Counted from the first letter of the stretch, positions 19,437 to 29,077 are shown. The stretch: 64,000 bases of DNA from Burkholderia sp. HI2500 (GCF_002223055.1 NZ_NKFL01000006.1:682001-746000), one strand, 5' to 3'. The notes: generated by a model from the sequence alone, not told the origin. Translations and numbers: made by a program.

Positions 19437-20677
19437 GCGAAGGGAACGCACAGGAGCATGCCGCGCCCGGCACGGTCGTCGTGATCGGCGGCGGCCAGGC
19501 CGCCGGCTGGGTGTTGAAGACGCTGCGCGCGGAAGGCTTTGCGGGCCGCCTCGTGATGATCGCCGATGAACCGCATCTGCCGTACGAGCGCCCGCCGCTG
19601 TCGAAGGCCGTGCTGGCCGGCGACGCCGACATCGAAACCGTGCGCGTCGTGCGTCCGGACGAATTCGACGCGCTGAACGTCGAGGCGTGGCAGCCGGAGC
19701 GCGCCGCATCGATCGACCGCGCACGCCGCGTCGTGACAACCGAAAGCGGCCGCGAGATCGAGTACGACCGCCTCGTGATCGCGACCGGCGGCACGTCGCG
19801 CCGCTTGCCGGACGCACTCGTGAGGACCCCGAACCTGCATTACCTGCGTACGCTCGACGAAGCGGCCGCGCTCGGCGAGAAGCTGCGTGCGAGCCGGCGC
19901 GTGCTCGTGATCGGCGGCGGCTGGATCGGCCTCGAAGTCGCGGCGACCGCGCGCAAGCTCGGCGTCGACGCGGTGGTCGTCGAAGGCGCGCCGAGGCTGT
20001 GCGGCCGCTCGGTGCCGCAGATCGTGTCGGATTTCCTGCTCGACCTGCACCGCGCGAACGGTGTCGACGTCCGCCTCGGCGCGGCACTTGCGTCGCTCGA
20101 CGCGCAGCCGGACGACGCGTCGAAGGTGCGCGCGACGCTCGCCGACGGCACGACGATCGACGCCGATTTCGCGGTGGCCGGCATCGGCCTCGCGCTGAAC
20201 GCGTCGCTCGCGGGCGACGCGGGGCTGGCGATCGACGACGGCATCGTCGTCGACGAATTCGGCGCGACCAGCGACCCGGCGATCTTCGCGTGCGGCGACG
20301 TCGCGAACCATCTCAACGGCTGGCTGAAGCGGCGCGTGCGGCTCGAATCGTGGGCCAACGCGCAGAACCAGGCGATCGCGGCGGCGAAGGCCGTGCTCGG
20401 CGTGCGCGCCCCGTACGCGGAGATTCCGTGGTTCTGGTCCGATCAGTACGACGTGAACCTGCAGATCCTCGGTGATCTGCCGGCCGATGCGCAGCTCGTC
20501 GTGCGCGGCGATCTTGCCGCGCGCCGCGCGACGCTGTTTTTCGTGGGCGAAGGACATGTGAGAGGTGTCATCGCCGTCAACAACGCACGTGAGCTGAAGC
20601 TCGCGCGCAAGTGGATGAACCAGGGCCGGGCAGTGGATACGGAAGCCCTGGCAGACACGAGCAGGACACTGGCCTGA
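19433..20677 (+). CDS. FAD/NAD(P)H-dependent ferredoxin reductase
   Basis: A 414-residue pyridine nucleotide-disulfide-type reductase without redox-active disulfide, as in the reductase components of ring-hydroxylating oxygenases. FAD-binding VVVIGGGQAAG lies at the N-terminus, the NAD motif VLVIGGGWIGLE in the middle, and the second FAD contact at IFACGDVAN. The C-terminal domain follows from about residue 320. It should pass electrons from NADH to the Rieske ferredoxin encoded at 8762, more than 10 kb upstream in the same operon. Confidence 0.9.
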   Translation: MSEGNAQEHAAPGTVVVIGGGQAAGWVLKTLRAEGFAGRLVMIADEPHLPYERPPLSKAVLAGDADIETVRVVRPDEFDALNVEAWQPERAASIDRARRVVTTESGREIEYDRLVIATGGTSRRLPDALVRTPNLHYLRTLDEAAALGEKLRASRRVLVIGGGWIGLEVAATARKLGVDAVVVEGAPRLCGRSVPQIVSDFLLDLHRANGVDVRLGAALASLDAQPDDASKVRATLADGTTIDADFAVAGIGLALNASLAGDAGLAIDDGIVVDEFGATSDPAIFACGDVANHLNGWLKRRVRLESWANAQNQAIAAAKAVLGVRAPYAEIPWFWSDQYDVNLQILGDLPADAQLVVRGDLAARRATLFFVGEGHVRGVIAVNNARELKLARKWMNQGRAVDTEALADTSRTLA

Positions 20678-20707
20678 CCGGGCGACGAGACACAGGAGAC
20701 TCCCCGC

Positions 20708-22108
20708 ATGAGCACTTTCGACAACGTCGTGGCCGGTCGCGCCACGATGGAAGCTGCCGCCTCCACGCCCGGCGCGATCATCGCGCGGCTCGAGCGGCTT
20801 CCCGCCAACGCGATGCAGATCCGCGCGCGCGTGCTGATCGGCACCGCGACGTTCTTCGACGGCTTCGACGTGATCACGATCGCGGCGACGCTGCCGCTGC
20901 TGATTCACAAATGGGGGCTGTCGCCGACACAGATCGGCATGCTGATCGCGTCCGGCGCGATCGGCCAGCTGATCGGCGCGTTCCTGTTTCCCGCGCTGGC
21001 GGAGAAGCACGGCCGCGTGAAGGCGATCGCGTGGAGCTCGGCCGTGATCGGCATCACGAGCATCGCGTGCGGCTTCGCGCCGACCTTCGAGATCTTCGTG
21101 CTGCTGCGGATTTTGCAGGGCCTGGGTCTCGGCGGCGAGTTGCCGGTTGCCGCGACGTACATCAACGAGATCACGCGCGCCCATGGCCGCGGCCGCTTCG
21201 TGCTGCTGTACGAGATCGTGTTCCCGATCGGCCTGCTCGTGTCGATGGCGCTCGGTGCGTGGCTGGTGCCGCGCTTCGGCTGGGAAATCATGTACTTCGT
21301 CGGCGGGTTGCCGCTGATCCTGTCGCTGGTGCTCACGCGCCTCGTGCCGGAATCGCCGCGCTGGCTCGCGTCGCGCGGGCGGCTCCCGGAAGCCGGACGG
21401 GCGGTCGGCGTGTTCGAAGCGTCGGTGCGCGGCGAACTGCCGCCGGTCACGCAGGCGGCGGCGTTCGACGAGATGGTGCGCCAGCATCCGAAGCGCAAGA
21501 TGAGCGACCTGTTCAGCGCCGCGTATCGCAAGCGCACGCTCGCGGTGGCGACGTTGTGGGCGACCTGCGGGTTCATCCAGTACGGGCTGTCGACGTGGCT
21601 GCCGACGATTTACAAGAACTTCTATCACGCGCCGTTGCAGCTCGCGCTGAACCTCGCGGTGATCGGCTCGGTGATGGGCGTGCTCGGGTCGCTGGCGTCG
21701 GCGCTGCTCGTCGACAAGCTCGGCCGCAAGCCGGTGATCGTGTGGTCGTTCGTGCTGTGCGCGCTGTCGCTGGCGTTCGCGGGCTTCTATCACGCGTCGT
21801 CGGTGTATGTCGTGTCGATCTTCTGCTCGCTGTCGCTCGGGTTGATGGCGTCGGGGTTCATTACCGCGTACGTCTATACGCCGGAGCAGTATCCGACGAG
21901 CATCCGCGCGTCGGGCTGCGGGCTCGGCAGCGCATGGCTGAAGATCGCGTCGTTCGTCGCGCCGATGGTGGTGCCGCACGCGATCATCGGCGGCAACCTC
22001 GCGCCGGCGTTCTACCTGATCGGCGTCGTTCCGTTGATCGCGGCGGTGACCGTGCACTTCGTCGGGATCGAGACGAAGGGCAAGGTGCTGGAGGCGCTCG
22101 AAGCGTAA
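20708..22108 (+). CDS. MFS transporter, aromatic acid:H+ symporter type
   Basis: A 466-residue, 12-segment major facilitator. The family signature FFDGFDVITIA in the first segment, with its charged Asp, matches PcaK/BenK-type aromatic acid importers, and the loop after the second segment holds the MFS-type KHGR sequence. It would carry the substrate across the inner membrane after the porin admits it. It is the last gene of the operon, 30 bases after the reductase and followed by a terminator. Confidence 0.9.
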   Translation: MSTFDNVVAGRATMEAAASTPGAIIARLERLPANAMQIRARVLIGTATFFDGFDVITIAATLPLLIHKWGLSPTQIGMLIASGAIGQLIGAFLFPALAEKHGRVKAIAWSSAVIGITSIACGFAPTFEIFVLLRILQGLGLGGELPVAATYINEITRAHGRGRFVLLYEIVFPIGLLVSMALGAWLVPRFGWEIMYFVGGLPLILSLVLTRLVPESPRWLASRGRLPEAGRAVGVFEASVRGELPPVTQAAAFDEMVRQHPKRKMSDLFSAAYRKRTLAVATLWATCGFIQYGLSTWLPTIYKNFYHAPLQLALNLAVIGSVMGVLGSLASALLVDKLGRKPVIVWSFVLCALSLAFAGFYHASSVYVVSIFCSLSLGLMASGFITAYVYTPEQYPTSIRASGCGLGSAWLKIASFVAPMVVPHAIIGGNLAPAFYLIGVVPLIAAVTVHFVGIETKGKVLEALEA

Positions 22109-22139
22109 GCGCTGGCGGCGGTAACGGATGAGGTGAGTA

Positions 22140-22165
22140 GGTCCGGGCGATGCCCGGGCCTTTTT
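22140..22165 (+). terminator. Rho-independent terminator of the catabolic operon
   Basis: A 9-bp stem (22140-22148 with 22152-22160, one G-U pair) with a three-base loop, followed directly by five T. It lies 31 bases after the MFS stop codon. Confidence 0.85.
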
Positions 22166-22278
22166 GTTGGGCGGCGGTCCGATTGCTGCGGAGGGGCGGG
22201 GCGTGCGGATGCACGAAATGGCCGACTTGCGCCGTGCATGTTCTAATTCACGATCCCGTTTTTTGACCGACCGTCGCC

Positions 22279-22830
22279 ATGCCCCTGTTCGAACCCGTCA
22301 CGCTGCATACTTCCGGCCTCGTCCTGCGGCCGCTGCGCGAAGCCGACGCGCATGCCTTCTTCGAGATCTGGTCGGATGCGGAGGCGATGCGCTATTTTTC
22401 ATTCTCGCCGATGACGCAGATCGAGCAGGCCGAAGCGCGCGTCGCGCGCAACGTGCAGACGTCCGCGAGCGGGGAGAGCCTGACCTGTGTGCTCGAATCG
22501 CGGGAAACCGGTGAGGCGCTCGGCGAATGCGCGCTGTTCCATGCGAACGAGCAATGCCGGCGCGCCGAGATCGGCTTCAGCTTGCGGCGAAAGTACTGGC
22601 GCGGCGGATACATGCGCGAGGCGGCATCGGCCGTGATCGATCACGCGTTCGGCACGCTGCGGCTGAACCGGCTCGAAGCCGATATCGATCCGCGCAACGT
22701 CGCGTCTGCGGGGCTGCTCGAACGACTGGGCTTCGTGCGGGAAGGGCTGCTGCGCGAACGCTGGATCGTCGGCGACGAAGTGTCGGACAGCGCGCTGTAC
22801 GGGTTGCTGGCGAGCGATCGGCGCGGGTGA
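22279..22830 (+). CDS. GNAT-family N-acetyltransferase (RimJ/RimL type)
   Basis: A 183-residue acetyltransferase. It opens like RimJ/RimL proteins (TLHTSGLVLRPLREADAHAFF), carries the acetyl-CoA loop in the stretch RRKYWRGGYMREAASAV, and ends with NVASAGLLERLGFVREG. Such enzymes acetylate N-termini of ribosomal or other proteins, or small molecules. The substrate cannot be told. It stands apart from the catabolic operon. Confidence 0.88.
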   Translation: MPLFEPVTLHTSGLVLRPLREADAHAFFEIWSDAEAMRYFSFSPMTQIEQAEARVARNVQTSASGESLTCVLESRETGEALGECALFHANEQCRRAEIGFSLRRKYWRGGYMREAASAVIDHAFGTLRLNRLEADIDPRNVASAGLLERLGFVREGLLRERWIVGDEVSDSALYGLLASDRRG

Positions 22831-22896
22831 CTTGCCGGATTCACGGCGCGAACGTACCCTTGGTCGACACCATCCTCCATCGGCAGGTGCTCGACC

Positions 22897-23310
22897 ATGC
22901 AAGCCCACCCTCTGCGTCTTTCCCCCGGCGACGACCTGCGCGCGTCGATCGAGCATGCATTGCGTCAGCACGACGCGCACGCGGCATTCGTGATCCAGGG
23001 CATCGGCAGCCTGAGCGTCGCGCAGCTGCGCTTTGCCGGGGCCGACGTGCCGACCGAGTTGCGCGATGACCTCGAAATCCTGACGCTGGCCGGCTCGGTA
23101 TCACCGGACGGTGCCCACTTGCACATGGCCGTTTCCGATGGGGTCGGCCGCGTGTCGGGTGGCCATGTGGCCAGCGGCTGCGTGGTGCGCACGACCGCCG
23201 AGATCCTGCTGGCCGTGCTGCCCGGGCATCGCTTTGCGCGCGAACCCGATCCGCACACCGGCTTCAACGAACTGGTGATCCGCCGCGAACCGGGTGGCGA
23301 GGACGCGTGA
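22897..23310 (+). CDS. PPC/DUF296 domain protein
   Basis: A 137-residue single PPC (DUF296) domain, known as a trimeric fold in bacteria and as part of AT-hook proteins in plants. The family motif HLHMAVSDGVGRVSGGHV is intact, with the His cluster that can bind metal. The preceding strand reads ILTLAGSVSPDG. The bacterial role is not established; a metal or small-ligand binding function is possible. It follows the acetyltransferase by 66 bases and may share its transcript. Confidence 0.85.
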   Translation: MQAHPLRLSPGDDLRASIEHALRQHDAHAAFVIQGIGSLSVAQLRFAGADVPTELRDDLEILTLAGSVSPDGAHLHMAVSDGVGRVSGGHVASGCVVRTTAEILLAVLPGHRFAREPDPHTGFNELVIRREPGGEDA

Positions 23311-23388
23311 GCGTCGCGACGCAGCGGCAGAAACGCCGGTCATCGCGGCTTTCCCGCTATCTCCGGAGAGGCTTGTTTCGAAACCGCA

Positions 23389-23429
23389 TAAAAAAATGGC
23401 GCCGCGGGCATTCAGCCTGCGACGCCATT
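23389..23429 (-). terminator. Terminator of acnB
   Basis: A long hairpin (23395-23409 pairing with 23415-23429, two mismatches) is followed, in the minus direction, by a run of T (A-run 23389-23396 on the plus strand). It ends transcription 50 bases after the AcnB stop, and lies in the convergent gap with the PPC gene. Confidence 0.8.
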
Positions 23430-23478
23430 GCGCGGCGAGCTGCGACGTCAACCACCCGTCGCAGCGCGCTCCGCGTGC

Positions 23479-26064
23479 TTACATCTGCACGGTGTCGGCC
23501 ACTTCCTTGAAGTCTTCGATCTGGTCGAAGTTCATGTACTTGTAGATCTGGTCGCCGTTCGCGTTGAGCACGCCCATGTCGGCCATGTACTCTTCCTTGG
23601 TCGGGATCTTGCCCAGGCGCGAGCAGATCGCCGCCAGTTCCGCCGAGCCGAGATACACGTTCGTGTTCTTGCCGAGACGGTTCGGGAAGTTGCGGGTCGA
23701 CGTCGACATGACCGTCGCGCCTTCGCGCACCTGAGCCTGGTTACCCATGCACAGCGAGCAGCCCGGCATTTCGGTACGCGCACCGGCCGTGCCGAACACG
23801 CCGTAGTGGCCTTCTTCGGTCAGCTGCTTCTGGTCCATCTTGGTCGGCGGCGCGACCCACAGCTTGACCGGGATGTCGCGCTTGCCTTCGAGCAGCTTCG
23901 ACGCGGCACGGAAGTGACCGATGTTGGTCATGCACGAGCCGATGAACACTTCGTCGATCTTCGCGCCTGCGACGTCCGACAGCGTCTTCACGTCGTCCGG
24001 GTCGTTCGGGCATGCGACGATCGGCTCGTGGATGTCGGCGAGGTCGATCTCGATGACGGCCGCGTACTCCGCGTCGGCATCCGGCGACAGCAGTTGCGGG
24101 TCGGCCAGCCACTGCTCCATCGCCTGGATACGGCGCTGCAGGCTGCGCGGATCCTGGTAGCCCTGCGCGATCATCCACTTCAGCAGCGTGATGTTGCTGT
24201 TCAGGTACTCGATGATCGGTTCCTTGTTCAGATGCACCGAGCAACCGGCTGCCGAACGCTCGGCCGACGCATCCGACAGCTCGAACGCTTGCTCGACCTT
24301 CAGGTCGGGCAGGCCTTCGATTTCGAGGATACGGCCCGAGAAGATGTTCTTCTTGCCTTGCTTGGCGACCGTCAGCATGCCTTGCTTGATCGCGTACAGC
24401 GGAATCGCGTTGACGAGGTCACGCAGCGTGACGCCCGGCTGCATCTTGCCCTTGAAGCGGACCAGTACCGATTCCGGCATGTCCAGCGGCATCGTGCCGG
24501 TGGCGGCCGCGAACGCGACCAGGCCCGAACCTGCCGGGAAGCTGATGCCGATCGGGAAGCGCGTGTGCGAATCGCCGCCGGTGCCGACGGTGTCGGGCAG
24601 CAGCATGCGGTTCAGCCACGAGTGGATCACGCCGTCGCCCGGGCGCAGCGCGATACCGCCGCGCGTGCTGATGAAGTTCGGCAGCGTCTGGTGCGTCTTC
24701 ACGTCGACCGGCTTCGGATAAGCGGCGGTGTGGCAGAACGACTGCATCACGAGGTCGGCCGAGAAGCCGAGGCACGCGAGATCCTTCAGTTCGTCGCGGG
24801 TCATCGGGCCCGTGGTGTCCTGCGAGCCGACCGAGGTCATCTTCGGTTCGCAGTACGTGCCCGGGCGCACGCCCTGGCCTTCCGGCAGGCCGCAGGCGCG
24901 GCCGACCATCTTCTGCGCGAGCGAGAAGCCCTTGCCGCTGTCGGCCGGCTGGTGCGGCAGGCGGAACAGCGTCGACGGCGCGAGGCCGAGCGCTTCACGT
25001 GCCTTCGCGGTCAGGCCGCGGCCGATGATCAGCGGAATGCGGCCGCCGGCGCGCACTTCGTCGAACAGCACGTCGGACTTGACCTGGAATTCGGCGATGA
25101 CCTTGCCGTCCTTCAGCGCCTTGCCTTCGTACGGACGCAGTTCGACCACGTCGCCCATTTCCATCTGCGACACGTCGAGCTCGATCGGCAGCGCGCCGGC
25201 GTCTTCCATCGTGTTGTAGAAGATCGGGGCGATCTTGCCGCCGAGGCACACGCCGCCGAAGCGCTTGTTCGGGACGAACGGGATGTCTTCGCCGGTGAAC
25301 CACAGCACCGAGTTGGTGGCCGACTTGCGCGAGGAGCCGGTGCCGACCACGTCGCCCACGTAGGCGACCAGGTGACCCTTTTCCTTCAGCGATTCGATGA
25401 ACTTGACCGGGCCGCGCTTGCCGTCTTCTTCCGGCGTGATGCCCGGGCGTGCGTTCTTCAGCATCGCCAGCGCGTGCATCGGGATGTCCGGGCGGGTGGT
25501 GGCGTCCGGGGCCGGCGACAGGTCGTCGGTGTTGGTTTCGCCCGTCACCTTGAACACGGTGATGGTCAGGCTTTGCGGCACTTCCGGACGGCTCGTGAAC
25601 CATTCGGCGTCGGCCCAGCTCTGCAGCACGGCCTTCGCGTGCGCGTTGCCCTTGTCGGCGAGTTCCTTGACGTCGTGGAACTGGTCGAACATCAGCAGGG
25701 TTTTCTTCAGTGCGTCAGCGGCCACGGCGGCGACGGCTTCATCGGACAGCAGCTCGATCAGCGGCTGGATGTTGTAGCCGCCCAGCATCGTGCCGAGCAG
25801 TTCGGTCGCGCGTTCGCGCGAGATCAGCGGGCAGGCGGTCTCGCCCTTGGCCACGGCGGCCAGGAAGCCGGCCTTCACGCGGGCGGCTTCGTCGACGCCG
25901 GCAGGCACGCGATGGGTGATCAGGTCGAGCAGCGTCTGCTCTTCGCCGGCGGGCGGGTTCGTCAGCAGTTCCACCAGTTCGGCGGTCTGCTGAGCCGTCA
26001 GCGGCAGGGGAGGAATACCGAGCGCGGCGCGGGCGGCCACGTGAGCACGAAAGTTTTCAAGCAT
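23479..26064 (-). CDS. acnB: Aconitate hydratase B
   Basis: The 861-residue bifunctional aconitase B of the citric acid cycle, converting citrate to isocitrate, and in many bacteria also 2-methylaconitate in propionate use. The N-terminal HEAT-like domain (from [16 protein letters not shown]) distinguishes it from AcnA. The swivel domain follows ([16 protein letters not shown]), then the catalytic domains, with [4Fe-4S] ligands in the conserved SCMTNIGH and [10 protein letters not shown] segments. Length is as expected for AcnB. It is monocistronic, with a strong promoter and its own terminator. AcnB of other bacteria also binds mRNA when it loses its cluster. Confidence 0.97.
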   Translation of the reverse strand: MLENFRAHVAARAALGIPPLPLTAQQTAELVELLTNPPAGEEQTLLDLITHRVPAGVDEAARVKAGFLAAVAKGETACPLISRERATELLGTMLGGYNIQPLIELLSDEAVAAVAADALKKTLLMFDQFHDVKELADKGNAHAKAVLQSWADAEWFTSRPEVPQSLTITVFKVTGETNTDDLSPAPDATTRPDIPMHALAMLKNARPGITPEEDGKRGPVKFIESLKEKGHLVAYVGDVVGTGSSRKSATNSVLWFTGEDIPFVPNKRFGGVCLGGKIAPIFYNTMEDAGALPIELDVSQMEMGDVVELRPYEGKALKDGKVIAEFQVKSDVLFDEVRAGGRIPLIIGRGLTAKAREALGLAPSTLFRLPHQPADSGKGFSLAQKMVGRACGLPEGQGVRPGTYCEPKMTSVGSQDTTGPMTRDELKDLACLGFSADLVMQSFCHTAAYPKPVDVKTHQTLPNFISTRGGIALRPGDGVIHSWLNRMLLPDTVGTGGDSHTRFPIGISFPAGSGLVAFAAATGTMPLDMPESVLVRFKGKMQPGVTLRDLVNAIPLYAIKQGMLTVAKQGKKNIFSGRILEIEGLPDLKVEQAFELSDASAERSAAGCSVHLNKEPIIEYLNSNITLLKWMIAQGYQDPRSLQRRIQAMEQWLADPQLLSPDADAEYAAVIEIDLADIHEPIVACPNDPDDVKTLSDVAGAKIDEVFIGSCMTNIGHFRAASKLLEGKRDIPVKLWVAPPTKMDQKQLTEEGHYGVFGTAGARTEMPGCSLCMGNQAQVREGATVMSTSTRNFPNRLGKNTNVYLGSAELAAICSRLGKIPTKEEYMADMGVLNANGDQIYKYMNFDQIEDFKEVADTVQM

Positions 26065-26145
26065 GGGGAGACCTGCTGATATTGCGTTTGAGGGGAAGGC
26101 CTTGCCGGCACTCCGGGGCTGTTCCAGACACTGCTTTGCAGCGGG

Positions 26146-26174
26146 ATTCTAATCTCAATGATCTTTAACGTCAA
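26146..26174 (-). promoter_or_regulatory. acnB promoter
   Basis: On the minus strand TTGACG (26174-26169) and TAGAAT (26151-26146) are spaced by exactly 17 bases, close to the sigma-70 consensus. The start would be near 26140, giving a leader of about 75 bases. Confidence 0.75.
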
Positions 26175-26176
26175 AT

Positions 26177-26196
26177 GTCTTATGTCTTATATAAGA
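26177..26196. promoter_or_regulatory. Palindrome and direct repeat upstream of the acnB promoter
   Basis: TCTTATATAAGA (26185-26196) is a perfect 12-bp palindrome; next to it TGTCTTA occurs twice in tandem (26177-26190). The block ends a few bases upstream of the -35 box. The position suits an activator, or a repressor binding at the promoter edge. An FCD-type GntR regulator of central metabolism would be a natural candidate, but none is encoded in the window. Confidence 0.6.
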
Positions 26197-26674
26197 GTTG
26201 AGGTTGGCGCGCGGGGAGTCGGTCGTTTCGGACGTGTGGCGGAGGCGCGGATGGGCGTGCGTGCGGGCCAGGTGTCGCGGGTGGTTCCGGTTGCCGCCGG
26301 GACGCGTGGAGGGCGGTGGGGCTGTGGGGCGGTGGTGGGCTCGACTGCGCCCCGGGATCGTCCGTTCGCATCAGGTGCTTCCGTCGCCTGCTTTGGCTGC
26401 AGTCATGTGAACCGGCGCGAACCGCTCGAGGTCGCGACCGGCGAGGTGTGCTACCGGTAATGAAGCATCAGGAACCCGGGTTGCCGGCGGCGCCATATAT
26501 CTGCACAAGCACGCAAGAAACGTTACATACCGGCCGCTTTCGCGCGCCTACGCTCTATTGCACGTGACTTTCAATCGGGTTTCAAAAGGTGGGGCGGGCG
26601 TCGGTGCGTGCCGGTCGCCCTGTCCTGGAATGATCCGGACGGTCGCGAGTCCTCAAATCCCGTCGCTCACGAAC
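26197..26674. other. Intergenic stretch, nothing recognised
   Basis: Between the acnB control region and the next gene no coding sequence is convincing on either strand. The composition is strongly G-rich around 26200-26340. The AT-richer part around 26510-26600 may contain the promoter of the gene starting at 26675. Confidence 0.4.
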
Positions 26675-27430
26675 ATGCGCTCCAGAGATTCGATTTTCTT
26701 CGTGTTGTCCCTCGTCGCAGCGTCGGTCGCTCATGCGGCGGCGACCGACGACGGCGCGCGTGGCGCCGCCAGCCGTCCCGTCGCCCTGGTCTATCGCGGC
26801 CCGGCCGCGTGCGATGGCTGCCCGGAGACGATTGCGCAGCGCCTGCGGGAATCGGACCACCAGTTCCGGGTGATCTACGTCGGGCCCGCGGAGAAACTCA
26901 AGATCACGCCCGCGGTCCTGGCCGGCGCCGCGCTCTATGTCCAGCCGGGCGGCGGGCAGGACATTCCCGGCGCGGCGGCCAGCATCGGGAAAAAATCGCT
27001 CAAGGCCGTGCGGCATTACGTATCGAACGGCGGGCGCTATTTGGGCATCTGCATGGGCGCCTACCTCGCAGGCGACCCGGGTTTCGGGCTGGTCTCCGGC
27101 GAGTTCGACTCCGAGGTCGACCGGCCGGGCTCGACGCTGCACGGGATCGCGGACACGGTGACGCCAGTGGTCTGGCGCGGGAAAAAACGCTGGATCTATT
27201 TCCAGGACGGCGCGATGCTCCCGGCCGCCCCCGGCGCGGTCGTGCTGGCGACTTATCCGAACCGCGACATCGCGGCGGCGACCTATCGCTACGGCAAGGG
27301 GCGCGTCGGGCTCGTCGGCCCGCATCCCGAAGCCGACGAAAGCTGGTATCGCCAGAACGGCCTGAAGAATCCGGACGGCGTTCGGCCGGACATGGCTCAC
27401 GACCTGATCAACGCGACGATGAAGCCTTGA
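26675..27430 (+). CDS. Secreted class I glutamine amidotransferase-like protein (BPL_N domain)
   Basis: A 251-residue protein with a signal peptide (residues 1-21, ending AHA-A), which fixes the start at ATG 26675. The mature part resembles the BPL_N domain seen before some biotin ligases and in stand-alone proteins. It has an oxyanion-type strand (YVQPGGGQD, 88-96) and a nucleophile elbow with Cys126 in YLGICMGAYLAG. Later, FQDGAMLPA and VGPHPEADESWY supply the family His-x-Glu. An export signal on this fold is notable. Substrate unknown; a periplasmic amidase or a binding role is possible. Confidence 0.8.
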   Translation: MRSRDSIFFVLSLVAASVAHAAATDDGARGAASRPVALVYRGPAACDGCPETIAQRLRESDHQFRVIYVGPAEKLKITPAVLAGAALYVQPGGGQDIPGAAASIGKKSLKAVRHYVSNGGRYLGICMGAYLAGDPGFGLVSGEFDSEVDRPGSTLHGIADTVTPVVWRGKKRWIYFQDGAMLPAAPGAVVLATYPNRDIAAATYRYGKGRVGLVGPHPEADESWYRQNGLKNPDGVRPDMAHDLINATMKP

Positions 27431-27439
27431 CGGTGGGTG

Positions 27440-27913
27440 CTATTTCCGCCTGGCGCGATACGCATCGAGGTTCTTCCGTGCCTGCGCGCGGATCGCGCGT
27501 TGCACGAAAGGCGTCCAGCCGAGCAGGGCGCCTTTCAGCCCAAGCGCCTGACGCGCCCAGCGCCACAGGTCGAAGCTGTCGCGATGCTCGACGATGCGTC
27601 CGTCGCGAAACCGGAACCGCGCGTCGATCCGGTTGACCACCATCCGGCCGGTCGCGGTGAAGCGGTACTGGGCGATCCACTCGGCGCGCCCGGCCTGTTG
27701 ATCCGCGGCGACTTCGCCGAACGTCAATGAAAAGTCCTGCGCCCGCGCGACCAGCATGCGCCACATGTCGCGTGCGAGGTCGCCGCGCAACTCGCCGAAT
27801 GCGGGATCGCTGAACACGATGTCATCGGCATAGCAGGCGAGCATCCCGTCGATGTCGCGCTGCTGGAACGCCGTGTAGAAGCGCTGGATCAACTCGGTGT
27901 GTGCGTGGCTCAT
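27440..27913 (-). CDS. SnoaL/NTF2-like protein
   Basis: A 157-residue cone-shaped NTF2-like fold: helix RFYTAFQQRDIDGMLACYADD, then IVFSDPAFGELRG and long strands (WIAQYRFTATG, INRIDARFRFRDGRIVEHRDSF). The extended basic C-terminal helix (AQARKNLDAYRARRK) is also typical of stand-alone members. These proteins are hydrolases, isomerases or polyketide cyclases, or merely bind ligands. Start ATG 27913 begins the domain; upstream in-frame sequence to 28006 is not protein-like. It ends nine bases from the convergent GATase-like gene. Confidence 0.82.
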   Translation of the reverse strand: MSHAHTELIQRFYTAFQQRDIDGMLACYADDIVFSDPAFGELRGDLARDMWRMLVARAQDFSLTFGEVAADQQAGRAEWIAQYRFTATGRMVVNRIDARFRFRDGRIVEHRDSFDLWRWARQALGLKGALLGWTPFVQRAIRAQARKNLDAYRARRK

Positions 27914-28202
27914 CGTTGGGTGGGGTGTCGTTGGAGATGAAGCGGGGACTCGACGCGGCGGCCGGGAATGCGGCCGGTTGAACGTCTGGTGAGTGCCATA
28001 CGGCAAGGACGCTCCGATCGACTCGATGTCGACGCATCTTCCCCGCCGCGATGCAGGTTACGCCCAGACGTTCGGTGTGACCACCGTCCCAGCCGTGACA
28101 TGCGTCGCGACATCGATCGAAAAGCGGGAATGGATGCGGGCGTATGTAGCCCCGCCTCGGCCATCGTGACCCGAACGCGGCCTGCGCGTCATCGGACGCC
28201 CA

Positions 28203-28451
28203 TCAGCGGTTCGCCAGCGCGACATCCTGGTTGCTGCGCCCCGTCACCAGGCAGCCCGACATGAATGCTTCGCTCTGGCTGCTGGCAGCGGCTTCGCCGA
28301 AGCCACGGCCGAGCGCGTCGACCTTCACTTGCGCGGCGCCTTGTTCGCACGCGAGCGGACTGGTGTCGCGGCCCTGCGCGTGCAGGATCGCGCGATCGCC
28401 AATGAGATACGCCAGCAGCGCGAAAACAGCGATATGTACGGCTCGTCTCAT
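28203..28451 (-). CDS. Small exported hypothetical protein
   Basis: An 82-residue product with an N-terminal basic and hydrophobic signal or anchor (residues 3-25) and a short hydrophilic tail with two Cys (one in PLACEQG, one in SGCLVTG), which could form a disulfide in the periplasm. A strong ribosome binding site (GAGGAG) precedes ATG 28451. I do not recognise the family. It stands alone on the minus strand. Confidence 0.6.
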   Translation of the reverse strand: MRRAVHIAVFALLAYLIGDRAILHAQGRDTSPLACEQGAAQVKVDALGRGFGEAAASSQSEAFMSGCLVTGRSNQDVALANR

Positions 28452-28844
28452 GGTTCGTCTCCTCGTGGCTCAAGCGTAACGCGGACCCGTTCGACGAAGC
28501 ACTTGGGGGTTCCCCCGGTAAACGTCTGCTGAAATAACGGCGCGGCGGGTGATCCTGTCCCGTTTTCGTGGTTTGCGGGAGGAGGGAAGGCGCGGTTTCA
28601 ATGCGCGTGGCAGGCGCAACCGGACGCGCGACGACACATGCGTGCGACGGTTTTCTGCGCGACAGGCGCGCGATTCACGGGAGTTTGACGAATGTCAGGG
28701 TACGGACGGGAGGGGGCGGTCGCGCAGCCGTTCAAAGCGATAGCATGAATGCATGATTTGACGGAGCGCGATCGCGGACGCATGCATCGGTTCCGGCAAG
28801 CAGGTGCGTGTTGAACATCGCTATCGAATTAGTGAGGAATCCAA
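28452..28844. other. Intergenic stretch, nothing recognised
   Basis: No gene was recognised in about 390 bases. The left part should carry the promoter of the small minus-strand gene and the right part that of the 36-residue membrane peptide at 28845. No obvious paired promoter motifs or hairpins were found. Confidence 0.4.
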
Positions 28845-28955
28845 ATGCTTAACGTCTCTTCCGTCCTGATCAGCCTCGCTCCGCTGTGGGCCATCCTGCT
28901 CGTTGCGTCTTCGGCCGCTGCCTATTTCGTGTTTTGGCGCAAGGTCATCGACTAA
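28845..28955 (+). CDS. 36-residue single-pass membrane peptide
   Basis: A very short gene encoding MLNVSSVLISLAPLWAILLV and onward to YFVFWRKVID. A ribosome binding site (TGAGGAAT) lies seven bases before the ATG. The product is almost wholly one hydrophobic helix (about residues 7-29) with a positive cytoplasmic end (WRKVID), the form of small membrane proteins that modulate larger complexes. I do not recognise it. The good start signals and clean hydrophobic profile argue for a real gene. Confidence 0.6.
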   Translation: MLNVSSVLISLAPLWAILLVASSAAAYFVFWRKVID

Positions 28956-29077
28956 GCGCTGCATGAACGCCGATGCAACACGGGTGAGCGGTAACGCGCA
29001 CACGTGTTGCATCGCTCGTTGCAAACCCGGGGCCCGTCAGCGAACGGACCTTCGACGCGTCGCCGCGCGTCATCCCG

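Noticed and set aside
23428..26079. An 883-codon open frame antisense to acnB, and a similar 1057-codon frame at 16035-19208 antisense to the catabolic operon
   Set aside because: Same reason: antisense shadows of real genes without recognisable domains or ribosome binding sites.
26197..26674. Small plus-strand open frames in the G-rich gap after acnB
   Set aside because: Composition is irregular, no ribosome binding site precedes them and three frames are open at once, typical of non-coding G-rich sequence.
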